DNA of 50,970 bases from Bacteroidota bacterium (GCA_017303975.1 JAFLBG010000024.1:1-50970); one strand, 5' to 3'. Counted from the stretch's first letter, positions 27,356-36,343 are shown. Notes: generated from the sequence alone by a model not told the origin. Made by a program: numbers and translations.

Positions 27356-27625
27356 TTAATTAGAAATTTCACTCTCAATTTTTTTTGCTAATAAATTGAT
27401 TTTATGCAAATACTTATTAAGTATTTTTTGAAAAATATAAACCAATGGGATCCCTATTATCCACTGAAACATCATTGTACCGATAAGTGAGTTTCCACAT
27501 TTAAAATCTAAATTAGTATTTGATGGATAAAAAAGCTTATAAATATGGCAACTCCAAAATGAATAAAATAAAATAAAATAACATAAGAATAGAAAAAAAT
27601 AAGGGAGAAATACTACAAAAAACAT
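27356..27625 (-). CDS. Small hypothetical membrane protein
   Basis: The frame has 89 codons. I do not recognise it. Two hydrophobic segments are visible (FFVVFLPYFFLFLCYFILFY near the start and FQWIIGIPLVYIFQ at about 53-66), then a basic amphipathic tail (KKIESEISN). The N-terminal start is uncertain because the first segment is AT-driven Phe/Leu sequence. It lies between the toxin-antitoxin pair and the decayed mutase copy, in strongly AT-rich DNA. It could be a real two-helix membrane protein or a chance frame. Confidence 0.4.
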   Translation of the reverse strand: MFFVVFLPYFFLFLCYFILFYSFWSCHIYKLFYPSNTNLDFKCGNSLIGTMMFQWIIGIPLVYIFQKILNKYLHKINLLAKKIESEISN

Positions 27626-27759
27626 ATACTACAAAATCCTTATTTCTTAAACGAAATAGTATATTAACTATAAAGACTAATAACAAATAAAAAGCAGTTT
27701 CAATTACTCTATCAATATTAATTTCTCCTTAATGAGGATTATGTCCAAAATGGGGCAAG

Positions 27760-28390
27760 CTAACTAGCCAACAATTCCTTCTTGGTTTTCTCTAATATAT
27801 CAAGGGCATCTTCTTTTTTGTTCGATTCTGCGTAAGTACGTAATACCGGCTCTGTAACAGATGCACGAATCATCAACCAATCGTTCTCGTTGAAAAAACA
27901 CTTCCATCCATCAATTGTCTCCACTCGCTTAACAGCATAATTACCAAAGGAAGTATAGGTATTATTCTTACAATTATTAACAATTCTATTTTTCAACGCT
28001 TCATCCAAATACAAGTCGTAGCGCTCAAAAGCAAAGGTTCCTGTTATTTGGCAAACCTCTTCAATCAATTGCATTAAGCTCTTTCCGGGTTTTGCCATAT
28101 ATTCCCACACCACTAGCGCAATCCAAATTCCATCACGCTCCGGAATATGACCTTTTATTGCTATTCCACCGGACTCTTCTCCACCTAACAACACATCGTC
28201 TTCAATCATAATACCGGCAACATACTTAAAACCGATTTTCACTACTTGATATTCCAAGCCAAAATGCTCACACATTCTTTTCACACGGGGTGTAACAGAG
28301 AAAGCGTTTACCACTTTGCCTTTTATGTGTTTTCTTCTAATAAATATTTAATAAGCAATAATATAATGTAGTGAGCCTCGCCAAAATAGA
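27760..28390 (-). pseudogene. Decayed duplicate of the phosphohexomutase 3' end
   Basis: The frame VNAFSVTPRVKRMCEHFGLE to the C-terminus matches residues 290-472 of the intact enzyme at 29826-31244, about 85% identical by eye. Homology continues upstream in another frame (YFGEAHYIILLLIKYLLEE, to about 28390), so one base is lost near 28330. The catalytic domains with TASHNP and DGDADR are absent. In the phosphate-binding loop SGTEP has become SVTEP. The gene's first two-thirds are missing, so activity is very unlikely, although 184 codons remain open from an internal ATG at 28314. Confidence 0.88.
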
Positions 28391-28582
28391 CTAATTAAAA
28401 GTAGGCTCCCATATTAATTAGCAAATAACTTCTTTAATATTTAAATTGTAATAAAAAAACAGTATACAACTGTATATCAATCAATTATAATATAAATATT
28501 ATTTTTCATATGTTATAAAACGTATTTGTTTTCTTGGCAAAAATTAAAATAAGAAGTAAATTGAAAGTAAAAAACTAGCAAA

Positions 28583-29821
28583 ATGAAAAATGAAAAAATG
28601 TTTAGATATTGTATATTTTTCACTCTCTTATTTTTACTTGGATGCGACACAATAAAAACAGTAAAAATAATTAGAAGAGGGGAAGTTGATCAAAAACAGT
28701 TTAAAACACAAATACCATTTGAATTTAAAGATGGATTAATAATAGTAAAAGTTGGTATTAATGGTGTTGAGTATAATTTTATAGTTGATACAGGAGCTCC
28801 GAATGTTCTATCAACAGAACTAGCAACTGAACTAAAGTTAAAGAATACCTCAAAACAAAAAGTAGAAGATTCTCATGGTGCTAGCTCTGCTTTGGGCTTT
28901 ACAACAATTAACAAACTAACAATTGGGGGGATTGATTTTTTAAATACAGGAGCCGCAATTGCAGATTTAAAACAAAACCCAATTTTGGAATGTCATCACA
29001 TAAAAGGTTTTATTGGAGCTAATTTGATGAGAAAAGCAATTTGGGAATTTGATTTTAAAAATAAAATGATCTCTATTGCTAATAGTATAGATTCTTTTCG
29101 CATTCCCTCAAATGCGAATCTCGTTCCTTTTTATACAGATATAACAGGAACACCATTCATTGATATGAGCTACAACGGCCTGATTGATAAAAACGTTACT
29201 GTTGATTTTGGCTATAATGGAAATATAGAAACCTCAACAGTTGTATTTAATAAACTTAAACAATCGAAATTAATATCTGATAATACCTGTAGATTTGGGT
29301 GTAATAGTTTTGGTTTGAGTGGTAGAGGCAATAATGATACTATTTATGATGCAGTTATTTCAAAAATAAAAATTGGGGATATTACATTAACTGATTATGT
29401 TGTTTCTTTTAATCAAGATAAAAGTAAAAGTAATATCAAATTAATCGGCACAGCTTTTTTTAAAAACTATAGAATAATTCTAAACTGGAATAAGAACAAA
29501 CTAATACTCATTAAGAACAATGACAATACTAGCACAAAGGCAAAGGGCCATGCTATTAGCTGTGGCTTCGCTCCTATTTTTGAAAAGGGGATACTTTTTA
29601 TAGGAATGATTGATAAAAATTCCGATTCGGAAAAACAAGGATTGAAAATAGGTGACGAAATTTTAGAGGTTAATGGCACCAACTATCGTAACTTTACACA
29701 AGAAAAATATTGCGAAATAGTAAATAATAATGGTTTTTTTTCATTCGAAACAGATACTATCATCTTAATTACAATAAAGAGAGATTCTCAAGAATTAAAA
29801 TTTAAAATAACCCCAAATTAA
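28583..29821 (+). CDS. Retropepsin-like aspartic protease with PDZ domain, lipoprotein
   Basis: The protein has 412 residues. The lipoprotein signal FTLLFLLGC puts the lipidated Cys at 21. The aspartic protease motif FIVDTGAPNVLS has the catalytic Asp at 69. A second half-domain carries VTVDFGYNGNIETS in place of a second DTG, so it may act as a two-lobed or dimeric retropepsin-like enzyme. Residues from about 325 form a PDZ domain (SDSEKQGLKIGDEILEVNG). Such proteins are widespread in Bacteroidota, with unknown substrates in the periplasm or outer membrane. It reads opposite to both mutase copies and fills the DNA between them, as an insert would. Its 3' end is 4 nt from the mutase stop. Confidence 0.85.
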   Translation: MKNEKMFRYCIFFTLLFLLGCDTIKTVKIIRRGEVDQKQFKTQIPFEFKDGLIIVKVGINGVEYNFIVDTGAPNVLSTELATELKLKNTSKQKVEDSHGASSALGFTTINKLTIGGIDFLNTGAAIADLKQNPILECHHIKGFIGANLMRKAIWEFDFKNKMISIANSIDSFRIPSNANLVPFYTDITGTPFIDMSYNGLIDKNVTVDFGYNGNIETSTVVFNKLKQSKLISDNTCRFGCNSFGLSGRGNNDTIYDAVISKIKIGDITLTDYVVSFNQDKSKSNIKLIGTAFFKNYRIILNWNKNKLILIKNNDNTSTKAKGHAISCGFAPIFEKGILFIGMIDKNSDSEKQGLKIGDEILEVNGTNYRNFTQEKYCEIVNNNGFFSFETDTIILITIKRDSQELKFKITPN

Positions 29822-29825
29822 AACA

Positions 29826-31244
29826 CTAACTCGCCAATAATTGTTTTTTGGTTTTCTCTAAAATATCCAAAGCCTTTTCTTTGGTAAATGATTCTGCATA
29901 CGTTCGTAAAACAGGCTCGGTACCCGAAGCTCTAATCATAAGCCATTCGTGTTCATTAAAAAAATATTTCCACCCATCAATTGTCTCTACACGTTTAACA
30001 GCATAGTCTCCAAACGTTTTATAGGTATTGTTGGTGCAATTACTCACAATTTTATTTTTTAAGGCTTCGTCCAAATGCAAATCATAACGCTCAAAAGCAA
30101 ACGAATCGGTTATTTTATATACATCTTCAATAAGCTGCTCCAACGTTTTTCCCGATTTAGCCATGTATTCCCATATTACCAAACCAATCCAAATTCCATC
30201 ACGCTCCGGAATATGACCTTTTATTGCTATTCCACCGGATTCTTCACCACCCAACAACACATCGTCTTCAATCATAATACCGGCAACATATTTAAAGCCA
30301 ATTTTTACTACTTGGTATTCCAAACCAAAATGCTCGCACATTTTTTTAACACGGGGGGTAACCGAAAAAGCATTAACTACTTTGCCTTTCATATGTTTTG
30401 CCTCCACTAAATATTTTATAAGCAATAAAATAATATGGTGCGAATCAACAAAATTTCCTTTGTTGTCATACAAACCAATTCTATCGGCATCTCCATCGGT
30501 AGCTAAACCGCAAGCAATATTTCCATTTGATTTTATCAAATTAGAAAACTCTTGCAAATTTTTATGAATAGGCTCCGGTGCTGTATTGTTGAATTGCGGA
30601 TTGTGTTCACAGTGCAATTTTACTACTTCAGGAAATAAGCGCTTCATTACATTTTGTCCTGCTCCATACATAGCATCGTAAGCAAATTGCAATCCACTCT
30701 TCTTTATAGCTTGCAAATCAAAATTCTTCTCTATATGCGCGCAATACATGGTTTCTAAATCAACATATTCTAGCTGTTTTGTCGAAACAGCAGTATCTAA
30801 TGCAATTCCAGCATAATCAATCTGACATTCGGAAGGCATTATCTCTTCTATTTCTGCAACTTTTTCCGGCACCAATGGTCCACCGTACGAACCTTTCAGC
30901 TTAAAACCATTATATTCTGGCGGATTGTGGCTAGCTGTAATTATTATTCCAACAGAAGTTTCTATTTTTACAGCACCTAACGATATCATTGGTGTTGAAA
31001 CAATTCCTTTTGAAAGGTAAACTTTCACATTGTATGCAACCATTACCTTGGAAACCGTTTCTGCAAAAAGCTCTCCTGCAAATCGGCAATCATGCCCAAT
31101 CACAACTGATGGATTTTTATAGTTCTTCAACAGCCACTTAGCAGTAGCCTCTGCCACACGTGCTACATTATCAACGGTAAAGTCTTTTCCAATGATGGCT
31201 CTCCAACCATCGGTTCCAAATTTTATAGTTACTCTTGAATTCAT
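29826..31244 (-). CDS. Phosphoglucomutase/phosphomannomutase (alpha-D-phosphohexomutase)
   Basis: The protein has 472 residues. All four site motifs are present: the phosphoserine loop TASHNP (Ser105), the Mg-binding DGDADR (250-255), the sugar-binding GGEESGG (332-338) and the phosphate-binding RASGTEP (438-444). The enzyme interconverts hexose 1- and 6-phosphates for glycogen, cell-wall and surface sugar synthesis; glucose versus mannose preference cannot be read from sequence. A TATATTTG element (31274-31267, minus strand) could be a -7 box, but no well-spaced TTG precedes it. Downstream, a protease gene and then a decayed copy of this gene's 3' end follow. Confidence 0.94.
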   Translation of the reverse strand: MNSRVTIKFGTDGWRAIIGKDFTVDNVARVAEATAKWLLKNYKNPSVVIGHDCRFAGELFAETVSKVMVAYNVKVYLSKGIVSTPMISLGAVKIETSVGIIITASHNPPEYNGFKLKGSYGGPLVPEKVAEIEEIMPSECQIDYAGIALDTAVSTKQLEYVDLETMYCAHIEKNFDLQAIKKSGLQFAYDAMYGAGQNVMKRLFPEVVKLHCEHNPQFNNTAPEPIHKNLQEFSNLIKSNGNIACGLATDGDADRIGLYDNKGNFVDSHHIILLLIKYLVEAKHMKGKVVNAFSVTPRVKKMCEHFGLEYQVVKIGFKYVAGIMIEDDVLLGGEESGGIAIKGHIPERDGIWIGLVIWEYMAKSGKTLEQLIEDVYKITDSFAFERYDLHLDEALKNKIVSNCTNNTYKTFGDYAVKRVETIDGWKYFFNEHEWLMIRASGTEPVLRTYAESFTKEKALDILEKTKKQLLAS

Positions 31245-31327
31245 ATTTTATTTAAATAAACACACGCAAATATATAACAATTAAGCACTTACATGAATAT
31301 TTAAATACAATAAAACCCACCAACTGA

Positions 31328-31412
31328 AACAAATCAGATAAATATTTAACAAATTTTAATATTTATTTGTTAAAACATATATTGTTTTTACATATATTTG
31401 TTCCAACAAATA
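31328..31412 (+). promoter_or_regulatory. Array of ATTTGTT half-sites and promoter upstream of the YceI gene
   Basis: Five copies of ATTTGTT or its complement AACAAAT lie at 31328, 31348, 31365, 31396 and 31405. Two perfect inverted repeats result: TTTAACAAAT-N10-ATTTGTTAAA (31345-31374) and TATTTGTT-CC-AACAAATA (31395-31412). A -7 box TATATTTG (31393-31400) overlaps the second, with a TTTG 23 nt upstream (31366-31369), slightly long for a -33 element. This looks like an operator region for a dimeric regulator; its identity is unknown. Confidence 0.5.
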
Positions 31413-31427
31413 AAATTTTAAATAACT

Positions 31428-32021
31428 ATGAAAAAAACAATCACAATGGGAGCAATGATTCTTACCACAGCGCTTACAGAAGTAGAAGCGCAAACTACAA
31501 CATGGGCAATCGATCCATCACACACCAAAGTTGGTTTTAGTGTAACACACATGATGGTTGCCGAAACAGAAGGTAAATTCAAAATGTATGACGGAAAAGT
31601 AACTTCATCAAAAGAAGACTTTACAGACGCTCAAATTGAATTTTCTATCGATGTTGCAAGCATCAATACAGACGATGAAAAAAGAGATGGCCATTTAAAA
31701 TCTCCTGATTTCTTTGATGTAGAGAAATTTCCAAAAATGAAATTTAAAAGCAAATCGTTTAAAAAGGTAGCTGATAAAAAATACAAACTAAGTGGAGAAC
31801 TTACCATTAAAGACGTAACAAAAGCAGTTGAGTTTGATGTTATATATAATGGCACAGCCCAAAACCCTTGGACCAAAGCTATTGTAGCCGGATTTAAATT
31901 AGATGGCACAATAAACCGTGTTGATTATGGCTTAAAATGGAATGCCGCATTAGAAGCAGGAGGGGTAATTGTTGGTGAGAACGTAAAAATTAAATGTGAT
32001 GTTGAGTTAAATAAAAAATAA
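31428..32021 (+). CDS. YceI family periplasmic lipid-binding-like protein
   Basis: The protein has 197 residues with a signal peptide (MKKTITMGAMILTTALTEVEAQ). YceI landmarks are TWAIDPSHTKVGFSVTHMMV, VASINTDDEKRDGHLKSPDF, FDVEKFPKMKFKSKSFKKV and LTIKDVTKAVEFDV. The family folds as a lipocalin-like barrel that binds isoprenoid or fatty-acid-like ligands. Members are often induced by stress, but the role here is not known. The upstream palindromic array suggests tight regulation. The gene converges on the ribosomal cluster at a shared terminator. Confidence 0.93.
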   Translation: MKKTITMGAMILTTALTEVEAQTTTWAIDPSHTKVGFSVTHMMVAETEGKFKMYDGKVTSSKEDFTDAQIEFSIDVASINTDDEKRDGHLKSPDFFDVEKFPKMKFKSKSFKKVADKKYKLSGELTIKDVTKAVEFDVIYNGTAQNPWTKAIVAGFKLDGTINRVDYGLKWNAALEAGGVIVGENVKIKCDVELNKK

Positions 32022-32031
32022 ACAAATAAAC

Positions 32032-32084
32032 TATAAAACACGAAGGGGTGGTTCTTTAAAAGAACCACCCCTTCGTGTTTTATA
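32032..32084. terminator. Bidirectional terminator between the YceI gene and rplQ
   Basis: A perfect inverted repeat has 26-bp arms, 32032-32057 (TATAAAACACGAAGGGGTGG then TTCTTT) and 32059-32084, with a single central base. The GC-rich core GGGGTGG is flanked by A and T runs on both sides, so it suits transcription arriving from either gene. It lies 10 nt after the YceI stop and 13 nt after the rplQ stop. Confidence 0.9.
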
Positions 32085-32097
32085 ATTACGAGAATAT

Positions 32098-32586
32098 TTA
32101 CTCAGCAGACTCCTTATTACCAGAATCAGCAGCTTCTGCTTTTGTAGTTGTAGTTTTCTTTCTACTTCTTCTAGTTGTAGGTTTAGATTTTTTATCAGCA
32201 GTAGAAGATGTTCCTTTTAGTAAATTTTCATTAAAATCTACCAACTCGATTAAACACATTTCTGCATTATCACCAGGCCTTGGTCCTGTCTTAATAATTC
32301 TTGTATAACCACCTTTTCTTTCTGCAATTTTTGGAGAAATATCCTTAAATAAAGTAGCCACAGCCTCTTTATTTTGCAAATAACTAAATACTATTCTACG
32401 CGAATGAGTAGAATCATCCTTAGATTTAGTAATTAATGGCTCTACATATGTTCTTAACACTTTCGCTTTAGCAATAGTGGTATTAATTCTTTTATGCATG
32501 ATAAGCGAAGTTGCAAGATTTGCCAACATCAATCTTCTATGCCCATCTTTTCTACCTAAATGATTATTTTTATTTCCGTGTCTCAT
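32098..32586 (-). CDS. rplQ: 50S ribosomal protein L17
   Basis: The protein has 162 residues. The start [20 protein letters not shown] and [14 protein letters not shown] are classic L17, which sits near the peptide exit tunnel. The core ends near 125; a Lys/Thr/Ala-rich tail ([19 protein letters not shown]) makes it longer than the usual 120-130 residues, as is often seen in Bacteroidota. It is the last gene of the alpha-operon part, 59 nt after rpoA and just before the strong terminator. Confidence 0.98.
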   Translation of the reverse strand: MRHGNKNNHLGRKDGHRRLMLANLATSLIMHKRINTTIAKAKVLRTYVEPLITKSKDDSTHSRRIVFSYLQNKEAVATLFKDISPKIAERKGGYTRIIKTGPRPGDNAEMCLIELVDFNENLLKGTSSTADKKSKPTTRRSRKKTTTTKAEAADSGNKESAE

Positions 32587-32645
32587 TACTCTATAATATT
32601 AAATCTTTCAAAAATTTCGTATTCAATTGGTTTTATGCCCCAATA

Positions 32646-33638
32646 CTAGTCTTTATCCAACTTGTATTTAGCTACATTCATTCCAAATACCAAGCCTTTA
32701 TTTTGAACAAGCTCTTCCAATTCAGTAAGTGATTTTTTACCGAAATTTCTAAACTTCAATAAATCATTCTTATTGAATGATACTAAATCACCCAAAGTTT
32801 CTACATCAGCAGCCTTTAAACAATTCAATGCTCTAACAGATAAGTCCATATCTACTAGTTTTGTTTTAAGCAACTGACGCATATGCAATGAAGCCTCATC
32901 AAACTCTTCTTCCGAAGTTTTAACTTCTGTATCTAGTGTTATACGCTCGTCAGAAAACAACATAAAATGATGAATCAAAATTTTTGCTGCTTCTTTCAAC
33001 GCATCCTTAGGATGAATAGAACCGTCAGTAACAATATCAACTAACAGTTTTTCATAGTCAGTTTTTTGCTCAACACGGTAATTCTCAATATTAAATTTTA
33101 CATTTTTTATTGGAGTAAAAATTGAATCGATCGGAATTAAACCATTAGAAGCATTTACCGGTTTGTTCTCCTCTGCAGGAACATACCCTCGCCCTTTTGC
33201 AATAGTAAGCTCAATTTTAAGCTTTACATTAGAGTCCATATGACAAATAACTAAATTTGAATTTAGCACTTGAAAGCCAGAAGTAAATTTGCCAATATCT
33301 CCTGCAGTAAACATATCTTTACCAGTAATATTTACGATAACTCGTTCTGTTTCAGTCCCTGTAATTTGTCTTTTAAATCTAACTTGTTTTAGATTCAAAA
33401 TAATTTCGGTAACATCCTCTGTTATACCTTTTACAGTTGAAAATTCATGGTCAACATTTTCTATTTTGATAGCTGTTATTGCATATCCTTCAAGTGAAGA
33501 AAGTAAAATTCTTCTCAAGGCGTTACCGATAGTAATACCATACCCGGGCTCTAACGGACGGAACTCAAACTGCCCGTCAGTTTCGCTCGAATTTATCATG
33601 ATAACCTTATCTGGTTTTTGAAAATCTAAAATCGCCAT
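32646..33638 (-). CDS. rpoA: RNA polymerase alpha subunit
   Basis: The protein has 330 residues. The N-terminal assembly domain contains [20 protein letters not shown] and [20 protein letters not shown]. The C-terminal domain (about 250-325), which binds UP elements and activators, contains [20 protein letters not shown] and [16 protein letters not shown]. It lies between rpsD and rplQ as in most bacteria. Confidence 0.99.
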   Translation of the reverse strand: MAILDFQKPDKVIMINSSETDGQFEFRPLEPGYGITIGNALRRILLSSLEGYAITAIKIENVDHEFSTVKGITEDVTEIILNLKQVRFKRQITGTETERVIVNITGKDMFTAGDIGKFTSGFQVLNSNLVICHMDSNVKLKIELTIAKGRGYVPAEENKPVNASNGLIPIDSIFTPIKNVKFNIENYRVEQKTDYEKLLVDIVTDGSIHPKDALKEAAKILIHHFMLFSDERITLDTEVKTSEEEFDEASLHMRQLLKTKLVDMDLSVRALNCLKAADVETLGDLVSFNKNDLLKFRNFGKKSLTELEELVQNKGLVFGMNVAKYKLDKD

Positions 33639-33674
33639 ATGTATTAATTTATATTTGTTGCTAAATTAGTTAAA

Positions 33675-34280
33675 TTACTTAGAATACAACTCCACTATTA
33701 ATTGTTCCTTAATATTCTCAGGAATTAACGTTCTATCAGGTACAGAAATAAACTTACCTTCCATAGTAGAACTATTAAAATCTAACCAAGGATATTTATT
33801 TGCAGATGAACCTGCATTATTACTAATAACCTCTAACGATTTAGATCTTTCTCTTACAGCAACAGTATCTCCAGGTTTTAATATATAAGAAGAAATATTA
33901 ACAACATTTCCATTTACCATTATATGACTATGTGATACAAGTTGTCTTGCAGCAGATCTTGTAGGAGCAATTCCCATTCTGTAAACAACATTATCTAATC
34001 TTGATTCGATAAGTTGCAATAAAACCTCACCTGTAATACCTTTCGCTCTAGATGCTCTCTCGAAAGTTTTAGCAAATTGCCTTTCCAATATACCATAAGT
34101 ATACTTTACCTTTTGCTTTTCTTGAAGCTGAACAGCATACTCAGATTGTTTTGATCTCTTCTTATTTAAACCGTGCATTCCCGGAGGATAGTTCTTTTTT
34201 TCTAAAACCCTATCAGAACCAAAAATTGGTTCTTTAAATCTTCTTGCTATTTTCGATTTTGGGCCAATGTATCTTGCCAT
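33675..34280 (-). CDS. rpsD: 30S ribosomal protein S4
   Basis: The protein has 201 residues and is a primary 16S rRNA binder that starts assembly of the 30S body. The start is [18 protein letters not shown]. The S4 RNA-binding domain is around 90-155 ([31 protein letters not shown]). It lacks the zinc Cys cluster found in some S4 proteins. In enterobacteria S4 represses the alpha operon; whether it does so here cannot be judged. Confidence 0.98.
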   Translation of the reverse strand: MARYIGPKSKIARRFKEPIFGSDRVLEKKNYPPGMHGLNKKRSKQSEYAVQLQEKQKVKYTYGILERQFAKTFERASRAKGITGEVLLQLIESRLDNVVYRMGIAPTRSAARQLVSHSHIMVNGNVVNISSYILKPGDTVAVRERSKSLEVISNNAGSSANKYPWLDFNSSTMEGKFISVPDRTLIPENIKEQLIVELYSK

Positions 34281-34323
34281 TTTATCTTTATTTTATTCTT
34301 AGTTTGTACTCTAAATATCAATT

Positions 34324-34737
34324 TTATACTCTTCTTCTCTTAGGAGCACGGCATCCGTTGTGTGGAATTGGAGTAATGTCCATTATCTCAGAAACCTCAA
34401 TACCAGCTGCATTTATAGAACGAATTGCAGACTCTCTACCCGCTCCAGGCCCTTTTAAAAACACCTTTACCTTCCTTAAACCTAAATCATATGCTACCTT
34501 TCCACATTCTTGAGCAGCCATTTGAGCCGCATAAGGAGTGTTCTTCTTAGAACCCTTAAAGCCCATTTTTCCGGCACTTGACCAAGAGATTACTTGACCA
34601 GCATTATTAGTTAAAGAGATAATAATGTTATTAAATGTTGCGTTTATATGTGCTTGACCAATTGCGTCAACTTTTACAACTCTTTTTTTTGCGGCTGCTT
34701 TACTTGTTGCGCTCGCTTTGTCTGTTGTTTTTGCCAT
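34324..34737 (-). CDS. rpsK: 30S ribosomal protein S11
   Basis: The protein has 137 residues. A basic, Ala/Lys-rich N-terminal extension ([19 protein letters not shown]) precedes the conserved core ([37 protein letters not shown]-like end with CRAPKRRRV). S11 forms part of the 30S platform near the E site and contacts mRNA. It lies between rpsM and rpsD in the standard alpha-operon order. Confidence 0.98.
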   Translation of the reverse strand: MAKTTDKASATSKAAAKKRVVKVDAIGQAHINATFNNIIISLTNNAGQVISWSSAGKMGFKGSKKNTPYAAQMAAQECGKVAYDLGLRKVKVFLKGPGAGRESAIRSINAAGIEVSEIMDITPIPHNGCRAPKRRRV

Positions 34738-34758
34738 TCTAAATCTTAGTTATGTATA

Positions 34759-35139
34759 TTATTTCTTAGCTGCTACTTTTTTATTCGCCACAGTTTTTCT
34801 TCTTCCTTTTCTGGTGCGTGCATTGTTTTTAGTAGTTTGACCTCTAACAGGTAAACCATTTCTATGTCTCATACCTCTATATGATCCAATATCCACCAAA
34901 CGTTTAATGTTAAGCTGGGTTTCAGATCTTAATGCACCTTCAACCTTGTGTTTCTCATTAATAATAGTTCTTATTTTTGCCAAATCATCATCATCCCAAT
35001 CGCTTACTTTTTTATCAAAATCAATCTCAGCTTTTGTAAGAATTTTCTTAGCTGAACTTCTTCCAATACCATAAATGTATGTAAGACCAATTTCTCCTCT
35101 TTTATTTTTTGGTAAATCTATACCTGCAATCCTTGCCAT
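34759..35139 (-). CDS. rpsM: 30S ribosomal protein S13
   Basis: The protein has 126 residues. It starts [20 protein letters not shown] with a helix-hairpin-helix ([14 protein letters not shown]). The basic tail ([20 protein letters not shown]) reaches toward the P-site tRNA. S13 sits in the head of the 30S and bridges to L5. rpmJ is 28 nt upstream and rpsK follows. Confidence 0.98.
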   Translation of the reverse strand: MARIAGIDLPKNKRGEIGLTYIYGIGRSSAKKILTKAEIDFDKKVSDWDDDDLAKIRTIINEKHKVEGALRSETQLNIKRLVDIGSYRGMRHRNGLPVRGQTTKNNARTRKGRRKTVANKKVAAKK

Positions 35140-35167
35140 TTTATATAATTATTTATGTATTAATAAA

Positions 35168-35284
35168 TTATTTTTGTCTTTGTTTGAATTTAGGATTTTT
35201 CTTGTTTATAATATATAAACGTCCTTTTCTTCTAACAATTTTACAATCAACACTTCTTTTTTTAATTGATGTTCTAACTTTCAT
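35168..35284 (-). CDS. rpmJ: 50S ribosomal protein L36, zinc-free form
   Basis: The protein has 38 residues, read directly from the sequence: [20 protein letters not shown], then [18 protein letters not shown] and TAA. It lies between infA and rpsM as usual. Only one Cys (14) remains of the C-x2-C...C-x4-H zinc set; the other ligand positions are Ser, Asn and Phe. This is therefore the zinc-independent type common in Bacteroidota. A 9-bp perfect hairpin lies in the 43-nt gap between infA and this start. Confidence 0.97.
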   Translation of the reverse strand: MKVRTSIKKRSVDCKIVRRKGRLYIINKKNPKFKQRQK

Positions 35285-35301
35285 AATCTGTGTTTTTATG
35301 C

Positions 35302-35323
35302 ATGTTTTGACCTCTCAAAACAT
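35302..35323 (-). promoter_or_regulatory. Hairpin between infA and rpmJ
   Basis: ATGTTTTGA and TCAAAACAT form a perfect 9-bp stem with a 4-nt loop (GAGG in the transcript). It is located 17 nt before the rpmJ start. No U-run follows, so it is more likely an RNA processing or translational-control element than a terminator. Confidence 0.45.
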
Positions 35324-35327
35324 TATT

Positions 35328-35546
35328 TTACTTATATCTAAACGATATTCTTCCTTTTGTTAAATCATATGGAGACATCTCAACCTTTACTTTATCTCCT
35401 GGTAATATTTTAATATAATGCATCCTCATTTTGCCGGAAATATGAGCTGTTATAATATGCCCATTTTCAAGCTCAACTCGAAACATTGCATTAGACAATG
35501 CTTCAATTATTGTCCCATCTTGTTCAATGGATGGTTGTTTTGCCAT
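35328..35546 (-). CDS. infA: Translation initiation factor IF-1
   Basis: The protein has 72 residues, the exact family length, with one S1-like OB fold ([54 protein letters not shown]). It binds the A site during initiation. It lies 3 nt after map and before rpmJ, in the usual Bacteroidota order secY-map-infA-rpmJ. Confidence 0.99.
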   Translation of the reverse strand: MAKQPSIEQDGTIIEALSNAMFRVELENGHIITAHISGKMRMHYIKILPGDKVKVEMSPYDLTKGRISFRYK

Positions 35547-35549
35547 ATA

Positions 35550-36329
35550 TTATTTTACTACTTTAACTATTTCTTCCAAATAAGAAAAACTTGATAATAT
35601 ATCTGCTTTCTTATCTCCAATCGCAATTGTATGTTCAAAATGCGCTGATGGCAATCTATCCAATGTTCTAATCGTCCAACCATCATTCTCTTGAACAACA
35701 TTCTTTTTCCCCATATTTATCATGGGCTCTATAGCAATTACAATTCCTTCTTTCAATTTCGGGCCACTACCTTTTTTTCCATAGTTAGGAACCTCAGGTG
35801 CCTCATGCAAACTTCTTCCAACCCCATGACCAACCAATTCCCTCACTACTGAAAAACCATTCGATTCAGCATGAGTTTGAATAGCTTCGCTAATATCTCC
35901 AACTCTATTTCCTGTCACAGCCATCTCTATACCCTTATACAAACATTCGTAAGTTACCGTTAGTAGTTTTTGAACTACTGTATCTATTTGACCAACTCCA
36001 AAAGTAAAAGCCGAATCTCCATAAAAGCCATTTTTAAGTACACCACAATCAACAGATACAATATCACCTTCTTTCAGCTCAATTGAATTGGGGATGCCAT
36101 GTACTACTACAGAGTTTACTGATACACAAAGTGTATGTTTGTAACCGTTATATCCTTTAAAACCAGGCTTGCCGCCATTATCAAGTATAAACGACTCTGC
36201 AACCTTATCTAACGCCAAGGTTGTTACTCCTGGCCTTATTAGTTTTCCAACCTCCGCAAGCGTTTGTCCAACAAGTAAAGAACTATTTCTAATTAACTCT
36301 ATTTCCTCTTTAGTTTTAAGATGAATCAT
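35550..36329 (-). CDS. map: Methionine aminopeptidase type I
   Basis: The protein has 259 residues. The pita-bread metalloprotease ligands are visible: Asp in VSVDCGVLKNG, Asp in FYGDSAFTFGVG, His in ELVGHGVGRSLHE, Glu in VIAIEPMIN and Glu in FEHTIAIGD. It removes the initiator Met co-translationally. secY ends 14 nt upstream and infA starts 3 nt downstream. There is no adk between secY and map, which is normal for this phylum. Confidence 0.98.
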   Translation of the reverse strand: MIHLKTKEEIELIRNSSLLVGQTLAEVGKLIRPGVTTLALDKVAESFILDNGGKPGFKGYNGYKHTLCVSVNSVVVHGIPNSIELKEGDIVSVDCGVLKNGFYGDSAFTFGVGQIDTVVQKLLTVTYECLYKGIEMAVTGNRVGDISEAIQTHAESNGFSVVRELVGHGVGRSLHEAPEVPNYGKKGSGPKLKEGIVIAIEPMINMGKKNVVQENDGWTIRTLDRLPSAHFEHTIAIGDKKADILSSFSYLEEIVKVVK

Positions 36330-36343
36330 TTTATAAATACATC

